Assembly (NCBI GenBank): GCA_946626595.1
Contig: CAMOUQ010000010.1
Span: 1-42,457, forward strand
Source: an uncultured Prevotellaceae bacterium
GTDB taxonomy: Bacteria; Bacteroidota; Bacteroidia; Bacteroidales; Bacteroidaceae
Direction: 5' to 3'
DNA length: 42,457 nucleotides
The notes beneath the pieces were generated by a model. It saw only the letters and a program-made list of their open reading frames with translations, was not told where the DNA came from and did not search any database. This document shows positions 16,405 to 23,268 of the stretch, piece after piece. Numbering within the stretch: the stretch's first letter is position 1; the number at the start of each line of letters is the position of its first letter. The position numbers and the translations under genes were made by a program.

Positions 16405-18999
16405 ATGAAGAAGAAAATCTTATTCCTTATCGCGCTGGTGGCATGCACCCTGAGCCATGCTGCCGACGACTTCCGAAGCAACGTGGTGGCAGGCGAGGGT
16501 GCCTGGTGCTGGTTTGCCGACCCGCGAGCCCTGCACTACGACAACTCTGTGTCCTCCGTCTCCTCTGCGTCCTCTGTGCAGATTAATGCTTCGTACATCG
16601 GCTACATCGACATACACGGCAACGTCATGGCCACACAGTACGACTGGCTCCGGGGCCGGAAGACCGACGTGCTGGTGCGTTCCTACTTCCAGCCCGACGA
16701 CCACAACAACCCGACGTTCCTGGTGCTGCCCGACGAACGCGTCATGATCTTCTACACGCGCCACACCGACGAGCCGAAAATCTGGTACCGCATATCGAAG
16801 CGGCCGGGCGACATCACGGCGCTGGGCGAAGAGAAATACCTGACTACGGCCAACAACACCACCTACCCCTCCCCCTTCATCCTCTCGGACGACCCCGAGC
16901 ACATCTACCTCTGCTGGCGAGGCATCAACTGGCACCCCACCCTGGCCCGACTGACCATGCCCGACGCGAACGACAACTGCAAGTTCGACTTCGGACCGAA
17001 GCAGATAGTGCAGTCGACCGGTCAACGCCCCTACTGCAAGTATCAGTCGAACGGCAAGGACAAAATCTACCTGGCCTACACCACCGGACACCCCGACAAC
17101 GAGATGCCCGACTGGCTCTACTTCAACGTCATCGACATCAACAAGGGACAGGGCCCCATTCTGCGCGACCTGGCCGGCAAACAGCTGAGCGTCATACAGA
17201 ACGGCACCTTCAACGTCAACAAGACCGACGCCTACGCCACATCGTACCCCCTGACCATCGTGGACAACACGGCCAACATACGCAACTGGGTGTGGCAGAT
17301 AGCCTTGGACAAGGACGAACGTCCCGTCATCGCCTATCCACACATCGACAATGCCAAGACCTCGCACGTCTACTGGTATGCCCGCTGGACGGGTTCGGAG
17401 TGGCGCCGCACATGGGTGCAGTATGCCGGACATGCCTTCCACCAGAACTGGAACTCGACGGAGCGCTGTTACTCGGGCGGCATGGCACTGGACCCCGACA
17501 ACGTGAACGACCTGTACCTCAGCATACCCACCAAGGACGGCAAGTATAACAAGGACGGTGTGTACGAAATCTGGAAATACACCATCGACAACGAAGGAAA
17601 GGTGGCCGCATCGGAACAAATCACCAAGAATTCGCCCAAGAACAACGCACGCCCCTTCGTGCTGCCGGGCTCCAAGGACGCCAAGCTGCGCCTCGCATGG
17701 ATGCAGGGCGACTACTATTACTGGATGGTGAACAAGAACTACCCCAAGGGCTACCCGACCAGCATCCTGTGCGACTACGAGTGGACGGAAGAGCTGACCC
17801 CGGAGAAGGAAGGCGAGCGCCCCACATGCATCTGCTTTGGCCCGGGCGAAACCCTGCTGCTGGGCTTCATCCTGAACCAGGAGAAGTACGAGGGCACACT
17901 GTTCCGCCTCGCCAACGGACTGGAGTATCGCATCAATGCCACGACGAAGCGTCCCGAGGTGGTCTACAACGGCTCCACATACACCAGCCAGAACGCCCTG
18001 TACACCAGCGACAACTGGGCCAATGGCAGCACTGGAACGAGTGGTGACAACCATCCCACGAAAATCAAGAAACTCGTCGTCGGACTGACCTACGACGGTC
18101 ACCGGCTCATCGTCTATCGCAATGGTCTGGTGGACCAGGTGGTGGACATCGAAGGCATGGCCAACAGCGACGTGGATGCTTGGGACGAATCGTTCCCTCA
18201 CACCTGTGCCTCAGTCTCAACGTACTATGCCGTGGCCTCGCCCATTACGGTGCAGGCACTGACGAAGGATGTCAAGGTTTCAAACCCTAACCTGCCCTCG
18301 AAGTTGACGAATGGCGACTTCGAGGGGAACTACTCTGTACAGCAGGGAAGCGGTGTCAGCAGCGACCGCGCCATCTACGTCCCTGAGGGATGGACCGTGG
18401 AACGCTCAAGTGGTAACGAGAACGACATCACGGCACTGAAGTCGGGGGATCTCTATTTCAGCCAGTTTTTTGGCTCGCTGAACCATCCTGCCTCCAACGG
18501 CAAGCAGACCTATTGGATTCGTCAGAACTGGGGTACACCGACACTGACACTATCCCAGGAACTGCGGTTGCCCGAAGGCCAATACACACTGGACTGCGAC
18601 GTGTGGAAAAGCGGACTGGGAGGCGATGCCTACCTAAGTGTGGAGACGGAGGACGGCCCAACCGTACAGGCTCCGACAGTGGAGAACAAGACAGCATGGC
18701 AGCACATGAACCTTGAATTCGAGAGCGACGGCCAGTCTGCCACAACCATCCGGCTCACAGCCATGCACAACAACAACGGCTCGGAGAAAATCATCGGCTT
18801 CGACAACGTGGTGCTGCACCGGAAAGGCGACGTCAATGACGACTACGAAGTCTCGGTTGCCGACGTCACGGCCCTGGTGAACATCATCCTGAAGAAGGAC
18901 AGCGAGGGCTACTACACGAAGTGGGCCGACGTGAACGAAGACGGCGACATCACCGTTGCCGATGTCACGGCCCTGGTGAATATCATCTTACACAAATAA
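16405..18999 (+). CDS. Secreted BNR-propeller carbohydrate-active protein with dockerin
   Basis: An 864-residue exported protein with signal peptide 1-19 (ending SHA). Residues about 25-470 match the BNR-4 type propeller found in polysaccharide lyases and hydrolases of Bacteroidetes: GAWCWFADPRALHY near the start, DDHNNPTFLVLPDERVMIFY at about 97-116, then AYTTGHPDNE and PHIDNAKTSHVYWYARW. A beta-sandwich-like stretch (about 475-640) and a galactose-binding-like module (about 645-805, NGDFEG...GFDNVVLH) follow. Residues 808-864 are a dockerin pair (GDVNDDYEVS, ADVNEDGDIT), each followed by VADVTALVNIIL. A 9-bp repeat, S48-V58, appears inserted between the first two propeller strands. Substrate unknown; rhamnose- or uronate-rich glycans are typical for relatives. 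The long MG2 gene follows after 13 bases. Confidence 0.85.
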   Translation: MKKKILFLIALVACTLSHAADDFRSNVVAGEGAWCWFADPRALHYDNSVSSVSSASSVQINASYIGYIDIHGNVMATQYDWLRGRKTDVLVRSYFQPDDHNNPTFLVLPDERVMIFYTRHTDEPKIWYRISKRPGDITALGEEKYLTTANNTTYPSPFILSDDPEHIYLCWRGINWHPTLARLTMPDANDNCKFDFGPKQIVQSTGQRPYCKYQSNGKDKIYLAYTTGHPDNEMPDWLYFNVIDINKGQGPILRDLAGKQLSVIQNGTFNVNKTDAYATSYPLTIVDNTANIRNWVWQIALDKDERPVIAYPHIDNAKTSHVYWYARWTGSEWRRTWVQYAGHAFHQNWNSTERCYSGGMALDPDNVNDLYLSIPTKDGKYNKDGVYEIWKYTIDNEGKVAASEQITKNSPKNNARPFVLPGSKDAKLRLAWMQGDYYYWMVNKNYPKGYPTSILCDYEWTEELTPEKEGERPTCICFGPGETLLLGFILNQEKYEGTLFRLANGLEYRINATTKRPEVVYNGSTYTSQNALYTSDNWANGSTGTSGDNHPTKIKKLVVGLTYDGHRLIVYRNGLVDQVVDIEGMANSDVDAWDESFPHTCASVSTYYAVASPITVQALTKDVKVSNPNLPSKLTNGDFEGNYSVQQGSGVSSDRAIYVPEGWTVERSSGNENDITALKSGDLYFSQFFGSLNHPASNGKQTYWIRQNWGTPTLTLSQELRLPEGQYTLDCDVWKSGLGGDAYLSVETEDGPTVQAPTVENKTAWQHMNLEFESDGQSATTIRLTAMHNNNGSEKIIGFDNVVLHRKGDVNDDYEVSVADVTALVNIILKKDSEGYYTKWADVNEDGDITVADVTALVNIILHK
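16545..16580 (+). repeat. In-frame 9-bp repeat inside the BNR gene
   Basis: Four imperfect units of CTCTGTGTC (16545-16553, 16554-16562, 16563-16571, 16572-16580) encode a Ser/Val run (SVSSVSSASSV). It falls between DPRALHYDN and ASYIGYID, two segments that are nearly adjacent in relatives as I remember them. It looks like a repeat of the kind usually seen between genes. Confidence 0.65.
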
Positions 19000-19012
19000 T
19001 GTAAAAAGAGAC

Positions 19013-22000
19013 ATGAGGCGCGCTGCATCGTCCATCCTGGCGGTTTTGTTCCTGTTGGTCTGCAACTGCATGGCCATGGGGCAGAATGCTACGGACGAGA
19101 CCATGGGCACGCCGCGAGAGTTTTCGGCCCGGGTGCTGGACGACGAATCGGGCGAACCGTTGGCAATGGTGGGCGTGTACGTCTCGAACGACAACACGAC
19201 GCTGACCAACTTCGACGGAGAGTTCTCCATCCGCGCACAGGCCACGGACGTCATCCGACTGACCTGCGTAGGCCGGCAGACCCTGTACATCGAAGCGCAG
19301 AAGTTGCCGCAGACCGTCAGGATGACAATACTGCCCGGTACGCTGCCCGAGATAACGGTAAGGGCCTTCGACGGCACGTTGCTGCAGATATCCCGACAGA
19401 TGGAGAAGGGATTCAACAAACGGAAGCAGAGAAGAGCACAGTACTTCTACCGGCAGACGTCTGTCATCAACCAACAGCAGGACATCGTGGAAGCCTTCAT
19501 ACAGGCCCGGTCGGCTGCCAACCTCCGCAATCTGGAATTCGTGAGCGGACGGCACGGCGAGGCAACAAGAGACCAATGGCAAAACTCCATCTTCAGCAAC
19601 ATGAACCTCCACCATGTGCTGGAACTGGGAGCCATGACACGCGACGTTCCCTTCTGGGACAAGTTGCTCACGCCACTGGCAGCCAGCAATCAGGAGTATA
19701 TCTACACACAGGGGAAGAAGTCGGAACGGGTGCGGGGCATTGCTTACTACCAGCATGTCTATCACATCGACATCAAGGAGGTGAACAGCAACGACCAGCG
19801 ACTCTATCGGATAGAATTGGAACCACGCGAAGGGACGGGCCTCGTGCAACCCATCATGGCAGGAACCCTATACGTAGACCGACAGACCATGCAGGCACAG
19901 GCCTTCGACGGGAAGTTGCTCAACACGGCACTGGAATTCAGCCGCAGCCAACTGGAGAGCCCGCTGAAGGTGGCGGTGGCGCTGGATTTACACATCCGAT
20001 ACCGATACGACCACGGATTTCCCGAGGTGGCAGCCCTATCGATGCAGGCCTCGTTTGACAACTTCCAGACGCGAACAATGCTCTTCAACGTGGAAGGTCT
20101 GAACCTTAGCCGGAAGCAAAGCCGAAACGCTGCCAAGGCCAAGGAGAACATGATTGCCAGCATCAGCGAAGCGGGCTACGACAGTACGTTCTGGGCCGAG
20201 AACGAAATTATCAAGCGCACGGAGGAGGAACGCCGCATAGCCGAAGGACGAATCAGCAAATACCAGGCCCGCATCGACTCGGCCCGCGCCGCCCACGATG
20301 CCCTGCCCCCGCTGGAACGGATGGCCGACCGACTGAAACAGTTCGGGAAGGCCATTCCGCAGGAAAAGGTGTACCTGCACATGGACAACACATGCTACTT
20401 CCTGGGCGACACCATCTGGTTCGCAGCCTATACCCGGCGGACCGACAACGACCTGCCAAGCCGCATCAGCCGGGTGCTATACGTGGAACTGCTGAACCAC
20501 GATGGGTTCCTGGTGGAACGGAAACTGGTGGAGATGCAGGGCGGAAGGGGAAACGGCTACTTCGCACTGCCCGACACGCTGTATTCGGGATTCTTCGAAC
20601 TGCGGGCCTATACGCGATGGCAACTGAACTGGGGACAAACGGTACACCCACATATAAAGGTTTCGGAGAACCAATTCTACAGCGAGGAAATGGCCAACGA
20701 CTACTTCCGCGACTACGAAAAACTCTACAGCCGCGTGTTCCCTGTCTACGACAAACCGCGCCAGGCGGGCGATTTCACCCGAGACATGACACTGCGCCCC
20801 CTGCGACGCCAGTTCAAGAAAGAACCCGCTCCGCCCAAACTCAGGCTCCAACTGTTCCCGGAGGGCGGCGACCTGGTGGCAGGCATGCCCTGCCGGGTGG
20901 CCTTCGAGGCGGCACTGGAGGACGGCGAGGTGCGCGAGGGCTGTCTGTCTGTTTGGGCTAAGGATGAAGCATTAAGGATTAAGAATGAGCGGGGCGAGGA
21001 GGTGAGTTCGGTGAGAACCGAGAACCGCGGCCGGGGCTCGTTCATCTTCACACCAGAAGAGGGGAAGACGTACGAGGCCGTATTCGTGGCCGATGCGGAC
21101 AGTGCCGTGGTTCGGCAGAAGATAAAGGACATCTTGTCCGAAGGCGTGGCCTTAAGAGTAAACCGAAAGGGCGACACCTGGGACTTCAGCATCCACAGTG
21201 CCACAGGAAAGCCCTTGGGCCTTACCATCATGCACGAGGGGGTGGTTTCGCACTTCGTACAAATCGAGAATGAAGAGATAAGGATTAAGCATGACGAACT
21301 GCCAATGGGGGTGAACCAGGTGACGGTGTTTGACAGCATCGGGCATGTGTGGGCCGACCGGCTGTTCTTCGTCACCCGACCGTATATGGCCAAGCCGACA
21401 CTTGCCATCAGCGGGCAGAAAGAGAAATATGAGCCCTACGAAAAGGTGAGCCTCAGCATTCAGAGCACGACGACTGGGGCAACAGACATCTCCCTTGCCG
21501 TGCGCGATGCCAAATACCAGGACAACACCTTCGACACGGGCGACATCATGACCGAGATGCTGCTCTCCAGCGAGATTAAGGGCTTCGTGCCTCAGCCGCA
21601 GTGGTTCTTCGAACGTGACGACGAAGTGCACCGCCGCGGACTGGACCTGCTGATGCTGACCCAAGGGTGGCGACGTTTCCGCTGGCGCGACATGGCCGTG
21701 AAGGGGGAATGGGAACTGACACATCCCAACGAACACACCCAGATGGTGACCGGAACCGTGAACAGTTACTACTTAGAAAACCACACGGAGAACGGCGACG
21801 AAGCGAACAGTGAGGAAATGGCAGCATCCCAGCCAAACAGCACGAATAGACTGGACGAACTGAACAAAAACAATCCCAAATTCCTGAAAAGAAGAGGAGT
21901 GAGAAAAGAAGTAACAGTGCATGCCGAGTTTGTGCGACAGACGGGGGGCAAAGGAGTAGTGGGCGAGACCATGACAGAGGACGGCCAGTTCAAGATAGAC

Positions 22001-23053
22001 CTGCCTCGCTTCTATGGCGACTGCGTCTTTTTCCTTGCCGCAGCCGACACCAGCAAGTGGGATAAGAAGCACCCATTGCAAATGAAGAAATTCCGTCAGC
22101 ACGAATGGATACAGATGGAGGACGATGAGTGGGAACGCGTGCACGAGGATGCTGAGTTCTACGTCCGGCTCAACTTTGCCTATCCCAGATGGGTGAAGCC
22201 CTACACCTACTACCAAACCCACCAGGCTGCCCTGCGCAACCGGGGACTTGACAACGTCCTGCTGACCGATGGCACGCATCTTCTGAACGAGGTGACCGTA
22301 CGTGCCCGACGCAACCGTCTGCGCAACCTCGACTTCCACAAGCCCGTCTACGTCATCGATGCCTACGAGGCCGGCAATGCGGTGATGGATGCCGGACTCA
22401 TGACCACCCTGCACTCGGGCGATGTTGACGGCACAGGCAACTTCGGACTGGGGAAGGCCAACGACATCGCCTACGCCGCCATCACCAACTACATCAGTGA
22501 CATGAACCTACACCGGGCTTTCGATACGAAACTCTACTACGACACCATCATGTTCGAGGCCATTTATCCCAATCGTGCACCAGCAGCATCCTATTGGAAG
22601 AACGATATAATAAGCCCTTTGGAAAAGCGGAGATACAGCCGACTGGAATACATCGACAAAATCTATCTCTACACCGACTATTCGCCTCGCCGCGAGGGCG
22701 ACGAGCGTTTCGAGAGTTCGAATCAGCCCAGCGTGGAAGTTTCCCTGCACCGGTACCCCGACTGGTCGCGACGTGTCACCTATCGCGACCGCCGCTACAT
22801 CCTACACGGATTTGCCTATCAGGAAGACTTCTACCATCCCGACTACTCCAAACAGAGGCCAACCCAGCCCACCGACTACCGCCGCACGCTGTACTGGAAT
22901 CCGGAACTCAAGCTCGACGACAAGGGCCACGCCACCATCCACTTCTGGAACAACAGCCGACACACAACCTTGGAAGTGGAAGCACAGGGACAGGCCAGCG
23001 ACGGCACCCTGCTCTACAACAACGTCAATTCGACGGACTCACGTCAACAATAA
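19013..23053 (+). CDS. Large exported CarboxypepD_reg-like + MG2/plug-like protein (long paralogue)
   Basis: A 1,346-residue exported protein, second gene of the operon after the BNR protein. Signal peptide about 1-24. Residues about 38-118 are a carboxypeptidase-regulatory-like beta sandwich (FSARVLDDESGEPLAMVGVYV...LTNFDGEFSI), the N-terminal module typical of Bacteroidetes TonB receptors and surface proteins. Residues about 120-430 are a domain of unknown function that recurs after this module in other Bacteroidetes proteins. From about 430 to the end it parallels the 968-residue paralogue: IPQEKVYLHMDNTCYFLGDT, LLNEVTVRARR at about 1087 (plug-like), IDKIYLYTDYSPRREGDERF and a TDYRRTLYWNPEL ending. 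There is no thioester and no barrel. It probably sits in the outer membrane or periplasm and works with the BNR protein (inference from the operon). Confidence 0.83.
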   Translation: MRRAASSILAVLFLLVCNCMAMGQNATDETMGTPREFSARVLDDESGEPLAMVGVYVSNDNTTLTNFDGEFSIRAQATDVIRLTCVGRQTLYIEAQKLPQTVRMTILPGTLPEITVRAFDGTLLQISRQMEKGFNKRKQRRAQYFYRQTSVINQQQDIVEAFIQARSAANLRNLEFVSGRHGEATRDQWQNSIFSNMNLHHVLELGAMTRDVPFWDKLLTPLAASNQEYIYTQGKKSERVRGIAYYQHVYHIDIKEVNSNDQRLYRIELEPREGTGLVQPIMAGTLYVDRQTMQAQAFDGKLLNTALEFSRSQLESPLKVAVALDLHIRYRYDHGFPEVAALSMQASFDNFQTRTMLFNVEGLNLSRKQSRNAAKAKENMIASISEAGYDSTFWAENEIIKRTEEERRIAEGRISKYQARIDSARAAHDALPPLERMADRLKQFGKAIPQEKVYLHMDNTCYFLGDTIWFAAYTRRTDNDLPSRISRVLYVELLNHDGFLVERKLVEMQGGRGNGYFALPDTLYSGFFELRAYTRWQLNWGQTVHPHIKVSENQFYSEEMANDYFRDYEKLYSRVFPVYDKPRQAGDFTRDMTLRPLRRQFKKEPAPPKLRLQLFPEGGDLVAGMPCRVAFEAALEDGEVREGCLSVWAKDEALRIKNERGEEVSSVRTENRGRGSFIFTPEEGKTYEAVFVADADSAVVRQKIKDILSEGVALRVNRKGDTWDFSIHSATGKPLGLTIMHEGVVSHFVQIENEEIRIKHDELPMGVNQVTVFDSIGHVWADRLFFVTRPYMAKPTLAISGQKEKYEPYEKVSLSIQSTTTGATDISLAVRDAKYQDNTFDTGDIMTEMLLSSEIKGFVPQPQWFFERDDEVHRRGLDLLMLTQGWRRFRWRDMAVKGEWELTHPNEHTQMVTGTVNSYYLENHTENGDEANSEEMAASQPNSTNRLDELNKNNPKFLKRRGVRKEVTVHAEFVRQTGGKGVVGETMTEDGQFKIDLPRFYGDCVFFLAAADTSKWDKKHPLQMKKFRQHEWIQMEDDEWERVHEDAEFYVRLNFAYPRWVKPYTYYQTHQAALRNRGLDNVLLTDGTHLLNEVTVRARRNRLRNLDFHKPVYVIDAYEAGNAVMDAGLMTTLHSGDVDGTGNFGLGKANDIAYAAITNYISDMNLHRAFDTKLYYDTIMFEAIYPNRAPAASYWKNDIISPLEKRRYSRLEYIDKIYLYTDYSPRREGDERFESSNQPSVEVSLHRYPDWSRRVTYRDRRYILHGFAYQEDFYHPDYSKQRPTQPTDYRRTLYWNPELKLDDKGHATIHFWNNSRHTTLEVEAQGQASDGTLLYNNVNSTDSRQQ
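20959..20989 (+). repeat. ATTAAGGATTAAG-type repeat inside the long MG2 gene
   Basis: The stretch encodes DEALRIKNE. A near copy at 21266-21297 encodes NEEIRIKHD; the two share about 20 of 27 bases. The words resemble the GGATTA repeats between genes at 2.5 kb. The short paralogue lacks about ten of the residues at the first site. Confidence 0.45.
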
Positions 23054-23118
23054 TCCCAATACCATATTTATATATACGCGCATGCACGTACACATACGCA
23101 CGTTGCATGGCCAGGGCT

Positions 23119-23206
23119 CAATCGACGCGTCGTTTGAGCCCAATCGACGTATCGTTTCAGCTCCATCGACACGTCGTTTGAACCTAAACGACGCGTCGAT
23201 GAAAGC
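23119..23206. repeat. 22-bp repeat, four copies, with outer units inverted
   Basis: Units lie at 23119-23140, 23141-23162, 23163-23184 and 23185-23206, built on ATCGACGCGTCGTTTGAGCC-like sequence. The first and last carry an exact 15-base inverted repeat (23121-23135 against 23186-23200). The 12-mer CGACGCGTCGAT also occurs at 13151-13162, downstream of the other MG2 paralogue. Confidence 0.8.
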
Positions 23207-23224
23207 ATGACGATAAATATTAGG

Positions 23225-23263
23225 AAAGGGACTGTGTCGTTTCATTCCGACACAGCCCCTTTA
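23225..23263. terminator. Hairpin terminator between convergent operons
   Basis: AAAGGGACTGTGTCG pairs with CGACACAGCCCCTTT (one mismatch) around an eight-base loop. The T tract is weak on both strands. It lies between the ends of the BNR/MG2 operon and the four-gene minus-strand operon. Confidence 0.65.
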
Positions 23264-23268
23264 TGTAA

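Noticed and set aside
16420..18201. 593-codon minus-strand frame opposite the BNR gene
   Set aside because: Shadow of a gene with signal peptide, propeller motifs and dockerin on the other strand.
13345..23053. Thioester alpha-2-macroglobulin protease trap
   Set aside because: No C-x-E-Q thioester motif in either paralogue; only macroglobulin-like beta domains.
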